Shown one piece after another: positions 1 to 6,687 of a stretch of 11,252 nucleotides of DNA (its first letter is position 1; every line of letters starts with the position of its first letter). The position numbers were made by a program, and so were the translations under genes. The stretch is from assembly GCA_964534095.1 (NCBI GenBank), contig CAZHPF010000026.1, positions 1-11,252 on the forward strand. Direction: 5' to 3'. This stretch comes from CALMSM01 sp964534095 (GTDB lineage: Bacteria > Patescibacteriota > Saccharimonadia > Saccharimonadales > CALMSM01). Under the pieces are notes generated by a model, which made no database searches, was not told the origin of the DNA, and saw nothing but the letters and a program-made list of their open reading frames with translations.

Positions 1-50
1 GGCCAATCATCAAGCAGGGTTAAAGTAAATAAGAAAAAGGATACTAACGT

Positions 51-770
51 ATGAAACCGACGGAGGCGCAACAACTTCTAGATAAAATTATTGCCCAGGT
101 CTTTGGGTATAAAAACCCATTAACGCTCGAGCAATTTATGCAGAAATTCACATTCGATATCAAATTGCCCCAGCCAGTGACCGATACCATCGACGGCTCC
201 ACTACGTGGGCTCAGTCAATTAATCCAATCAAGTTCGTAAAAATGAGTAATGCCCGTGGCCTAGAAATAGCTGGAGCAAGTGCCGAAAATGATTATCTGC
301 GCCCGGCTCGTAAGCTGAATAGCCTGGAAGACATTTTGGGCGCCTGGCAAGAAATTAACTTTACTACTACCGAACGCTATGAAGACAGTTTGAACGTCGG
401 CGAATCAGACAACATCCGCCGGTCAGAAAATGTCTACCGTTCACAAGATGTGGTAGACAGTAAAAACGTGCTACTGTCCGACGGAGTGTATAGAAGCGAA
501 TTTATTGCAGCGTCACAACGTGCAGCCGATAATACGTTTTGTGTCCGTATCGAAGACAGTGGGGACTGCACGAATTGTTTCAGTGTCTCGTGGTCTGGTA
601 AGCTCACCAATTGCATGTTTATGCACGACACAGGAGATATGCAGGATAGTATGTTTTGTACTAACATCAGCGGTCAGAGGTTTTGTATAGCCAATATGCA
701 ATTTGAAGAAGCTGAATACCGCCGCTTACGGGATATTGTCATACACTGGGTTCTTACAGAGGGTGTATAG
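51..770 (+). CDS. Hypothetical protein with C-terminal hexapeptide-repeat (probable beta-solenoid) domain
   Basis: I do not recognise this 239-residue protein as a named family. Residues 1-110 look mixed helical (LDKIIAQVF, SLEDILGAWQEI) with no signal peptide or membrane segment, so it is probably cytoplasmic. From Ser113 to about residue 214 the chain falls into 17 consecutive six-residue units in one register, for example SLNVGE, SDNIRR, SENVYR, SQDVVD, SKNVLL, SDGVYR, then CTNCFS, LTNCMF, MQDSMF and CTNISG. The pattern is S/C-x-N/D-V/I/C-x-x, and the later units alternate in type as 12-residue pairs. Such regular short units suggest a beta-helix or solenoid; the fold is an inference. Six cysteines (164, 173, 176, 188, 203, 212) fall only in the later units. 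A short helical cap (EEAEYRRLRDIVIHWVL) ends the protein. The start is ATG with a purine-rich AAAAAGGA at 34-41. The cytidine deaminase-like gene follows after 78 bases. Function unknown. Confidence 0.85.
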   Translation: MKPTEAQQLLDKIIAQVFGYKNPLTLEQFMQKFTFDIKLPQPVTDTIDGSTTWAQSINPIKFVKMSNARGLEIAGASAENDYLRPARKLNSLEDILGAWQEINFTTTERYEDSLNVGESDNIRRSENVYRSQDVVDSKNVLLSDGVYRSEFIAASQRAADNTFCVRIEDSGDCTNCFSVSWSGKLTNCMFMHDTGDMQDSMFCTNISGQRFCIANMQFEEAEYRRLRDIVIHWVLTEGV

Positions 771-809
771 CGCACCAGGTTTAGGGGATGAGTCTTTAGG
801 CGCTGATGG

Positions 810-838
810 TTGTTAAATAACTTATCTGATGATATAAG
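810..838 (+). promoter_or_regulatory. Candidate promoter of the deaminase-like gene
   Basis: TTGTTA at 810-815 and TATAAG at 833-838 are separated by exactly 17 bases and match the sigma-70 type consensus at 4/6 and 5/6 positions. Transcription would begin near 845, only a few bases before the ATG at 849, which would give an almost leaderless mRNA. It competes with the alternative that AAGG at 836-839 is used as a Shine-Dalgarno on a longer transcript from upstream. Confidence 0.4.
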
Positions 839-848
839 GTAAGTTGTT
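816..848 (+). promoter_or_regulatory. 12-bp inverted repeat abutting a start codon (RBS-masking hairpin or operator)
   Basis: AATAACTTATCT (816-827) can pair with AGGTAAGTTGTT (837-848) over all 12 positions, two of them G-U, around the nine-base loop GATGATATA. The 3' arm ends on the base before the ATG at 849 and contains the only Shine-Dalgarno-like bases (AAGG, 836-839). In RNA the stem would hide the ribosome binding site. In DNA it spans the spacer and -10 of the candidate promoter, so it could be a regulator's operator instead. The stem is seen directly; its role is inferred. Confidence 0.45.
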
Positions 849-1637
849 ATGGGATATTGGGATAATGGCGGTAATACGGTCGTTAGGCAGGTTGCCAAAA
901 TGGGTGTGCTGGATTCGCCCAAGGTATATAACCCGTTTTTGAACCCTGATCTGGATGGGTTAGAAGCACGTCAGCCGGCGCTTGCAGCGTTGTCGGCTTT
1001 GCCATTTTTATTATTAGGAGCAGAACGTGCCCGTGATTATGCAAAGTCGCACAGGGATTTTGCCGTAGGCGCAGCGGCGATGGTGCTTTATAAGAAAGGG
1101 CGTACTCAAGCCCATATGTTTGTTCACGGCGCAAATATAAAACCCGTTGACGACGACACGATCAATGTACATGCAGAGCATATTCTGTTGGCACGGATTG
1201 AAGCCAACCGGGCTATTGGTGAAGCGGTCAAAGTACCCTTTATAGTCGTAGTGGGTGATGTACAATCTGATAGTCAATCAGGCAAGGCTACCCGGACGCT
1301 CCATCCATGCGGGATGTGTCGTGCGGATTTTGAGCATCCAGAAAGTCCGGTGGATGAATCAACGGTTATACTGTCGGCGAATCCTGATATGACGGCTGTT
1401 GAGTGGTATGACTTGGAGGCGTTACGTCGTTATCATGACACTGGTGATGAAACCCGGCTTGGTTCTGCTATTTTTGATCATCGACTGGATGTATTGGCAC
1501 CGGTAGACATAGACGGGCAGCACCATGCGCTGATTACTGACACACCTGTATCATCCGATGAACAACTATTTACGTCACACGTGACGCTACCGTTGATAGC
1601 GTATATACTTGCTGGCAATACAACTGAAGCCGCCTAA
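849..1637 (+). CDS. Cytidine deaminase-fold zinc protein with N- and C-terminal extensions
   Basis: This 262-residue protein has the hallmarks of the cytidine deaminase superfamily. SHRDFAVGAAA at 67-77 matches the S-x-F-x-V-GAA strand that opens the fold. HGANIKP follows at 93-99, then HAE at 108-110 (zinc ligand plus proton-shuttle Glu) and PCGMC at 153-157 (two Cys ligands). The family deaminates cytosine or related bases in nucleosides or nucleotides; the substrate here cannot be read from sequence. Simple tetrameric Cdd proteins are near 130 residues. This one adds about 65 residues in front, including a hydrophobic LAALSALPFLLLGAERA helix, and about 100 behind. The spacing from HAE to PCxxC (46 residues between H108 and C154) is longer than in E. 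coli Cdd. HAE rather than CAE is as in the dimeric or editing-type branch. It lies between the hexad-repeat gene and secA and has its own upstream signal. It could be a salvage enzyme or a divergent deaminase domain with another role. Confidence 0.8.
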   Translation: MGYWDNGGNTVVRQVAKMGVLDSPKVYNPFLNPDLDGLEARQPALAALSALPFLLLGAERARDYAKSHRDFAVGAAAMVLYKKGRTQAHMFVHGANIKPVDDDTINVHAEHILLARIEANRAIGEAVKVPFIVVVGDVQSDSQSGKATRTLHPCGMCRADFEHPESPVDESTVILSANPDMTAVEWYDLEALRRYHDTGDETRLGSAIFDHRLDVLAPVDIDGQHHALITDTPVSSDEQLFTSHVTLPLIAYILAGNTTEAA

Positions 1638-1673
1638 CAAAAAATCCATCGTGCACTTGCCAGGTTTTTGCGG

Positions 1674-1714
1674 TACAATACACGTTGAATTTCTGCATAA
1701 ACTGACAGAGGGAG
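1674..1714 (+). promoter_or_regulatory. Candidate secA -10 element and ribosome binding site
   Basis: The 87-base gap before secA contains TACAAT at 1674-1679, a good -10 match preceded by CGG. No good -35 sits 16-18 bases upstream. A strong GAGGGAG (1708-1714) lies 10 bases before the GTG at 1725 and supports that start. An ATG at 1717 sits only two bases after it and opens an out-of-frame 11-codon reading frame, so it is unlikely to be used. Confidence 0.4.
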
Positions 1715-1724
1715 TAATGCACAC

Positions 1725-4322
1725 GTGCACAAGGTGTTTAAGAAAGTATTAGGTGATCCGCAGGCAAAGACCCTAAAGCGTATGCGCCGCCGGGTGAAGG
1801 ATGTAAACGCGCTTGAACCAAAATACAAGAAGCTATCAGACGTCAAACTAAAAGCGCAGACAGAAGTCTTTCGCAAACGACTTAACAAAGAGTCGCTCGA
1901 TAAACTACTGCCTGATGCTTTTGCAGTGGCGAGGGAAGCGGCTCGACGTACGCTAGGACAGCGACATTTTGATGTGCAATTAATCGGCGCCATGGTACTG
2001 CATGAAGGCAAAGTTGCCGAGATGAAGACCGGTGAGGGAAAAACCTTGGTTGCTACTGCACCGGTGTATCTCAACGCGCTGACAGGTAAAGGCGTACATG
2101 TCGTGACAGTAAATGATTACCTGGCGCAACGTGATGCCGGTTGGATGGGGGAAGTGTATCACTTCTTAGGGCTGACGGCGGGGGTCATCATACCGGAAGA
2201 ATCTTATATATATGATCCCAACTTTACCAACAAAGCTCACAGCGATCCGCGCATGCAACATCTTAAGCCATGTACTCGCCAAGAAGCTTACGCGGCAGAT
2301 ATTACCTATGGAACAAACAATGAGTTTGGGTTTGACTATTTGCGCGACAATATGGTTCGCGAAACTGACCAGCTCCGCCAACGTGACTTGCACTATGCGA
2401 TCGTAGACGAGGTTGATTCTATCTTGATTGACGAAGCGCGTACACCGTTAATTATTAGTGCCCCGAGCGTCTCAAGCGGTACGGCGTACGCGCAGTTTGC
2501 CAAAGTGGTGCGGCAGCTTAAGAAAGACGATCACTACGAAGTTGACGAAAAACAAAAGTCGGTCGTACTTAACGACGACGGGATTGATAAAGTCGAAAAG
2601 ATTCTCGGCGTCGAAAGCCTATACGGTACGGAAAACGTACGGACTATTTATCACCTGGAGCAGGCAATGAAGGCTCAGGCGCTGTTTCATCGCGATAAAG
2701 ACTACGTTGTTACAAGCGACGGAGAGGTAGTGATTGTCGACGACTTTACCGGGCGTTTACTGAAAGGCCGCCGTTATAACGAAGGTTTGCACCAGGCAAT
2801 TGAAGCAAAAGAAGCGGTAGAGGTACAGCAAGAGTCGATGACGCTGGCTACGATTAGTTTCCAAAACTACTTCCGTTTGTATGATAAGTTGGCTGGCATG
2901 ACCGGTACGGCCGAAACCGAAAGTGAAGAGTTTCATCAGGTGTATAAGTTGGATGTAATCCAAGTTCCGCCGAACAAAAAAATTGCTCGCGAGGACAAAG
3001 CAGACCGTATCTACCGATCAGAGAAAGGTAAGTTTAGGGCAATTGTCCAAGAGGTTGCCAAACTACACCACAAAGGCCAGCCCGTTTTAATCGGTACAGT
3101 ATCCGTGGAGAAAAACGAAGCCCTTAGCCAAGCGTTGACAAAAGCAAAAGTTCCGCATGAAGTCCTGAACGCTAAAAATAATGAAAAAGAAGCCATGATT
3201 GTTGAAAAAGCAGGCAGTCGAGGTGCGGTTACTCTCGCAACCAACATCGCAGGACGAGGTACTGACATTGTGCTTGACGAAGAAACGAAAAAACTTGGCG
3301 GCCTTTTTGTGCTCGGGTCAGAGCGTCACGAATCACGGCGTATTGATAACCAATTGCGTGGTCGGGCAGGGCGTCAAGGCGACCCGGGCGTCACGCAGTT
3401 TTTTGTGAGTACCGAAGATGATCTAATGCGTATCTTTGGCGGTGAGCGTATCGGTGGGCTTATGGATAGACTAGGCGTGGATGATGACAACCCCATTGAA
3501 AATAGAGTAATCAGTAAGAGTCTAGAGGGCGCACAGAAGAAAGTTGAAGGCTTCAACTTCGATACTCGTAAAAATGTTGTGCAGTACGACGACGTGATGA
3601 ACCGTCACCGTAAAGCCATCTATACGATGCGCCGTGAAATCCTTATGCAAACAGATATAGTGAAGCGTATAAAATTGTTTATCGAACAAGAAGCCGGAGT
3701 ATTGGCTTCTTCGCCTGAGCTACTAAGCGACCAGTTCGAAGAAGTTGTCGCCGAAGTGTTTCCGTTTGACGATGCGACGCTTGATAGATTGTTTGATACG
3801 GATGCCACTCAGTTTGGCAAAGTGCTGCTTACAGAAGCACAAGAGTTGTACGAAGCCCGTGAAACAGCCTTTGGTGACGAAATAATGCGCAAAGTAGAAC
3901 GTGATATCTATCTGCAGGTTCTCGACAACCTATGGATGCAGCACCTCGAAAATATGGATCATTTGCGTGAAGGTATTCATTGGTTAAGTGTCGGCCAGCG
4001 TGATCCGCTCGTAGAGTATCGTCGCCAATCGCAACAAATGTTTGAGTCAATGCAAGTAACGCTTCGCCATGAAGTCGTACGCGCGTTGTATCATGCTGAG
4101 CCGGTAACAGAAGATCAAGTGATTGAGACCGAGCTCACCCGTGCAGCGCGTCACTCTGTAGAGAATGCCAGTGAAATTACTGAAGCGGAAGAGTTTAGTG
4201 AAACTGACTTTGTGCCTGCCAAAACTGTGCAGACAGTGGCCAAACAAAAGCATGATAAGATCAAAAAAGCACGCAAGGTGGAGCGTCAGCGCAAAGCAAA
4301 GGCTAAAAAGCGCCGAAAGTAG
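1725..4322 (+). CDS. secA: Preprotein translocase ATPase SecA
   Basis: SecA is the ATPase motor that pushes unfolded preproteins through the SecYEG channel. The 865-residue product shows the full domain order. Walker A is MKTGEGKT (100-107) and the DEAD-type Walker B is VDEVD (227-231), with IDEARTPLIIS after it. The preprotein cross-linking region follows, then GMTGTAETE (391-399). The second nucleotide-binding domain carries TNIAGRGTDI (506-515) and the arginine-finger region QLRGRAGRQGDPG (543-555). The helical scaffold includes NVVQYDDVMNRHR (617-629) and the region near 750-773 is HWLSVGQRDPLVEYRRQS. An extra stretch at about 155-187 (YIYDPNFTNKAHSDPRMQHL) precedes the EAYAADITYGTNNE motif; from memory, comparable insertions occur in other Patescibacteria. 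The C-terminal CxC zinc-binding module is absent and replaced by a Lys/Arg-rich tail (839-865). The start is GTG with GAGGGAG 10 bases upstream. The M16 peptidase gene begins 10 bases after the stop. Confidence 0.97.
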   Translation: MHKVFKKVLGDPQAKTLKRMRRRVKDVNALEPKYKKLSDVKLKAQTEVFRKRLNKESLDKLLPDAFAVAREAARRTLGQRHFDVQLIGAMVLHEGKVAEMKTGEGKTLVATAPVYLNALTGKGVHVVTVNDYLAQRDAGWMGEVYHFLGLTAGVIIPEESYIYDPNFTNKAHSDPRMQHLKPCTRQEAYAADITYGTNNEFGFDYLRDNMVRETDQLRQRDLHYAIVDEVDSILIDEARTPLIISAPSVSSGTAYAQFAKVVRQLKKDDHYEVDEKQKSVVLNDDGIDKVEKILGVESLYGTENVRTIYHLEQAMKAQALFHRDKDYVVTSDGEVVIVDDFTGRLLKGRRYNEGLHQAIEAKEAVEVQQESMTLATISFQNYFRLYDKLAGMTGTAETESEEFHQVYKLDVIQVPPNKKIAREDKADRIYRSEKGKFRAIVQEVAKLHHKGQPVLIGTVSVEKNEALSQALTKAKVPHEVLNAKNNEKEAMIVEKAGSRGAVTLATNIAGRGTDIVLDEETKKLGGLFVLGSERHESRRIDNQLRGRAGRQGDPGVTQFFVSTEDDLMRIFGGERIGGLMDRLGVDDDNPIENRVISKSLEGAQKKVEGFNFDTRKNVVQYDDVMNRHRKAIYTMRREILMQTDIVKRIKLFIEQEAGVLASSPELLSDQFEEVVAEVFPFDDATLDRLFDTDATQFGKVLLTEAQELYEARETAFGDEIMRKVERDIYLQVLDNLWMQHLENMDHLREGIHWLSVGQRDPLVEYRRQSQQMFESMQVTLRHEVVRALYHAEPVTEDQVIETELTRAARHSVENASEITEAEEFSETDFVPAKTVQTVAKQKHDKIKKARKVERQRKAKAKKRRK

Positions 4323-4332
4323 CCACTAAACA

Positions 4333-5622
4333 ATGAAGCATACTGTTACCGAAATTGTACTCAAAAACGGCGCCAAAGGTTTACTGATCCATGTGCCTGG
4401 CGCTAGCGTTATGAGTTTTGACCTAAACTATCGAGCCGGTGATTTTTTGTGTCCGCCTGAGAAGTGGGAAACAGCGCATCTTATGGAACATTTACTCCTA
4501 GGCGCCAATGAACGTATTCCGCGAGCACGAGCGTTTCAAGCAGAGTTTGAAAAAAACGGCGCCTACAGTAATGCCAGTACCAGTAGTTACGATATTACCT
4601 ATGAGGCAGAGTGTGCGGATTTTGAATGGCAGCGTATCACGGATCTGCTACTAACGGCTATTAGCAGGCCGCTATTTCTGGAGGACGAGTTTAAGGCAGA
4701 ATATGGCAACGTGCGCGAAGAAATGACTGGTCGAGCCAATAACCACTTCCGACACTTAAGTTTAGCACTGCGTGAAGCATACGGATATCAGATCCGTACC
4801 GATCAAGAACGTGTCAAACTTATGCGCAATGTGACCGTAGAAGACGTCCGCGAACATTATGCCAAGACGCACCTTACGACCAATATGCGGTTTGTCATTG
4901 CGGGCAAATTAACTGCGCCACGACAGGCGCAACTATTGCGAATGTTAGAAGCAATGCCACTTCCTAAAGGCCGAGGCCGCATAGCGCTTCCGGACGAAAA
5001 GCCTAAAGGCCTCGCCCAACCAATGTATATCCAAAACCGTACCGTAGATAACATCCATTTTTATTTTGATACGTTTGTGCCACGACGTCTAGAAGAAAGC
5101 GAAGCTGATGCACTTGGTTTAGTTAACACGATGCTTACCGAGACGCTTCATTCGCGAATCCTGGGCGAAGCACGCGAACGTGGGTTGGTATATAGTATGA
5201 GCAGCAACTATTTGCAGACAAAATGTGCGACCAACTGGTGGTTTGGCTCGCAGGTAACAGCCGAAAACGCCCCCGCGCTGTTTACGATTATTGCCCACGA
5301 GTTACGTGCAGTATGCCAGGGCGAGATAACACAAACCGACATTAGCGCAGCTCAGCAGTATACGCTTGGACGCTTCCAACGCAGTGCCCAGACCGTGGGC
5401 GGGGTGGCTGCTGGCTATACGGGTCGCTATTTCTTTGATGATGTGGTCGAAGATTACTACGCTATCCCTCAACGTATAGAGGCGGTTACGCGTGAGCAAA
5501 TAGTAGCCATAGCTAATGAGTTCTTTGCTAAAAAATCATTTGGCCTCGGCTTCCTGGGTACGGCACCTAAGGATCTTCGCCTCACGCTCGCAGAGTTGTT
5601 ATCTGGCTTGTGGACGAAATAA
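4333..5622 (+). CDS. M16 family zinc metallopeptidase (pitrilysin/processing-peptidase type)
   Basis: This 429-residue protein has the inverted zinc motif HLMEH at 49-53. A glutamate follows exactly 77 residues later (E130 in NVREEM), the HxxEH-x76-E spacing of M16 peptidases such as pitrilysin, so the zinc site and catalytic Glu52 look intact. The second lobe carries ERGLVYSMSSNY (282-293), matching the conserved R-x-L-Y/V-Y element of the C-terminal domain. The length fits the short M16B form, which works as a dimer of two-lobed chains, rather than the near 1000-residue insulysin form. There is no signal peptide or membrane segment, so it is probably cytoplasmic; the substrate is unknown. 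It starts 10 bases after secA without a clear Shine-Dalgarno, which suggests translational coupling to secA. Whether the pairing has functional meaning, such as clearing signal peptides, is speculation. Confidence 0.92.
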   Translation: MKHTVTEIVLKNGAKGLLIHVPGASVMSFDLNYRAGDFLCPPEKWETAHLMEHLLLGANERIPRARAFQAEFEKNGAYSNASTSSYDITYEAECADFEWQRITDLLLTAISRPLFLEDEFKAEYGNVREEMTGRANNHFRHLSLALREAYGYQIRTDQERVKLMRNVTVEDVREHYAKTHLTTNMRFVIAGKLTAPRQAQLLRMLEAMPLPKGRGRIALPDEKPKGLAQPMYIQNRTVDNIHFYFDTFVPRRLEESEADALGLVNTMLTETLHSRILGEARERGLVYSMSSNYLQTKCATNWWFGSQVTAENAPALFTIIAHELRAVCQGEITQTDISAAQQYTLGRFQRSAQTVGGVAAGYTGRYFFDDVVEDYYAIPQRIEAVTREQIVAIANEFFAKKSFGLGFLGTAPKDLRLTLAELLSGLWTK

Positions 5623-5672
5623 TACGGAGAGGCTCGTCACATTTACCGAGGTATATCCGTAGTAAAAACTAC
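5623..5672 (+). other. Nested and overlapping inverted repeats after the M16 gene
   Basis: TACGGA (5623-5628, starting right after the stop) pairs with TCCGTA (5656-5661). Inside it CTCG (5633-5636) pairs with CGAG (5647-5650). A second small hairpin, GTAGT-AAAA-ACTAC (5659-5672), shares bases 5659-5661 with the outer stem, so the two cannot form together. There is no U-run afterwards, so this is not a classic intrinsic terminator. It may be an mRNA 3' end structure, a leader element for the pur genes, or chance. I saw no match to a known purine riboswitch core. Confidence 0.3.
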
Positions 5673-5680
5673 CCGTAAAA

Positions 5681-5697
5681 CATAACGGTTATGCTTG
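5681..5697 (+). promoter_or_regulatory. Candidate pur operon promoter -10 within a 13-bp palindrome
   Basis: CATAAC-G-GTTATG (5681-5693) is a perfect palindrome around one central base. It overlaps TATGCT (5690-5695), the best -10 candidate before purC. No convincing -35 is visible 16-18 bases upstream. The 12-mer CGGTTATGCTTG (5686-5697) recurs with one change before rnpA (10328-10339). If it is a promoter, the leader would be about 50 bases long, with a weak stem between 5704-5710 and 5722-5728. The palindrome could be an operator. Confidence 0.35.
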
Positions 5698-5738
5698 CAA
5701 AGTGTTCCACATGAGGGCAAAGTAGAACTATTAGTCAA

Positions 5739-5746
5739 AAGGAGGG
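5739..5746 (+). promoter_or_regulatory. Strong Shine-Dalgarno of purC
   Basis: AAGGAGGG ends four bases before the purC ATG and is the fullest anti-16S match in the window. It fixes the start at 5751 and suggests high translation of the first pur gene. Confidence 0.7.
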
Positions 5747-5750
5747 TTGT

Positions 5751-6668
5751 ATGGGATTACCAGAAGGTGTGCCTGATCTCGGATTAGAGCATGTAAGCAG
5801 TGGCAAAGTGCGCGAGACGTTTCGACTGGATGACGAACGTCTCGTTTTAGTTGCGACCGACCGTATTTCAGCATTCGACTTCGTGCTGGATCAAGCTATA
5901 CCAAACAAAGGTAGAGCTTTGACTGCCATGACAGATTTTTGGGTAGAAGAACTTGAGGGTGTAGCGACACATGTAGACGAGGTCGGCGAATATGATTTGC
6001 CAGAAGAAGCCGACCATCCTTACTATGCTGGGCGCCTCACAGTAGTGCGAACGGCCGAGATTATCCCGGTAGAGTGTATTGTGCGCGGACGGCTAACAGG
6101 GTCTGGGCTAAAAGACTACAATCAAACCGGTACAATAAAAGGCCTGCCTTTGCCCGAAGGATTGCTAGAAACTGATGCACTTGATCCACCGATTTTTACG
6201 CCATCTACTAAAGCAGAACAAGGTATGCATGATGAAAATATCTCATTTGAGCGGATGATAGAAATTGTGGGCGAAGACACGGCCGAACAAGCGCGTGCAA
6301 TGTCAATCGATTTATTCACACGCGCAGCTGCCCACGCCGCAGAGAGAGGCATTGTGATTGCAGATACCAAGTTTGAATTTGGCTATGTCGATGGGGAACT
6401 TGTATTATGCGATGAAGTGCTGACACCTGACTCTTCACGATTCTGGCCTGCAGATGAAATTGTCCGCGGGGAGTTGCCACCAAGCTTTGATAAAGAATAC
6501 GTCCGACAGTACTTAAAAGAAAATGGTTGGAATAAAGAACAACCGCCAGCAGGATGTTTGACAGACGAAGTTATTGCCAATACGGCAGCTAAATATAAAG
6601 AAGCACATGATCGCATAACCGGTCGTGACCTTGCTGATTGGCCAGGCTACGAACCAGTGGCCGCATAA
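5751..6668 (+). CDS. purC: Phosphoribosylaminoimidazole-succinocarboxamide synthase (SAICAR synthetase)
   Basis: PurC joins CAIR and aspartate with ATP to give SAICAR. The 305-residue protein is of the longer (yeast Ade1-like) type rather than the roughly 237-residue E. coli type. Conserved blocks in order are SGKVRETF (17-24, nucleotide-binding strand), ATDRISAFDF (35-44), EIIPVECIVRGRLTGSGLKDY (starting at 103, substrate loop), IFTPSTKAE then HDENISF (148-156, 160-166), IVIADTKFEFG (201-211) and DEVLTPDSSRFW (221-232, Mg/ATP site). FDKEYVRQYL at 246-255 closes the fold. All residues I associate with the active site appear intact. It opens the purC-purE-purB-purH cluster and follows a structured 128-base intergenic region with a strong Shine-Dalgarno. 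Together with PurE it carries AIR to SAICAR. Confidence 0.97.
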   Translation: MGLPEGVPDLGLEHVSSGKVRETFRLDDERLVLVATDRISAFDFVLDQAIPNKGRALTAMTDFWVEELEGVATHVDEVGEYDLPEEADHPYYAGRLTVVRTAEIIPVECIVRGRLTGSGLKDYNQTGTIKGLPLPEGLLETDALDPPIFTPSTKAEQGMHDENISFERMIEIVGEDTAEQARAMSIDLFTRAAAHAAERGIVIADTKFEFGYVDGELVLCDEVLTPDSSRFWPADEIVRGELPPSFDKEYVRQYLKENGWNKEQPPAGCLTDEVIANTAAKYKEAHDRITGRDLADWPGYEPVAA

Positions 6669-6687
6669 AACGTAAAGGAGAATGGAT

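Noticed and set aside
1..50. Possible promoter (TAAAGT or GATACT as -10) before the first gene
   Set aside because: Only 50 bases are available upstream and no -35 can be judged. The AAAAAGGA ribosome binding site explains the purine-rich stretch.
1657..1679. TTGCCA and TACAAT as a -35/-10 pair for secA
   Set aside because: The spacing is 11 bases, far too short for a sigma-70 promoter. Only the -10 was kept.
1718..1729. TGCAC-AC-GTGCA inverted repeat over the secA start codon
   Set aside because: The two-base gap is too small for an RNA loop and the arms are only five bases. It is easily explained by chance.
1717..1752. ATG-started 11-codon reading frame overlapping the secA start (a possible leader peptide like SecM)
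   Set aside because: The Shine-Dalgarno GAGGGAG ends only two bases before this ATG but is well placed for the GTG at 1725. The peptide is too short and lacks any arrest-like motif.
1634..2074. 146-codon minus-strand open frame opposite the secA start
   Set aside because: It is a shadow of the secA coding frame with no recognisable domain and no ribosome binding site. The same applies to other minus-strand frames, for example 8978-9418 and 9420-9806 opposite purH.
5623..5750. Known purine riboswitch upstream of purC
   Set aside because: I could not find the conserved three-way junction core (paired outer stem with the two conserved loop-loop sequences), so I report only generic structure.
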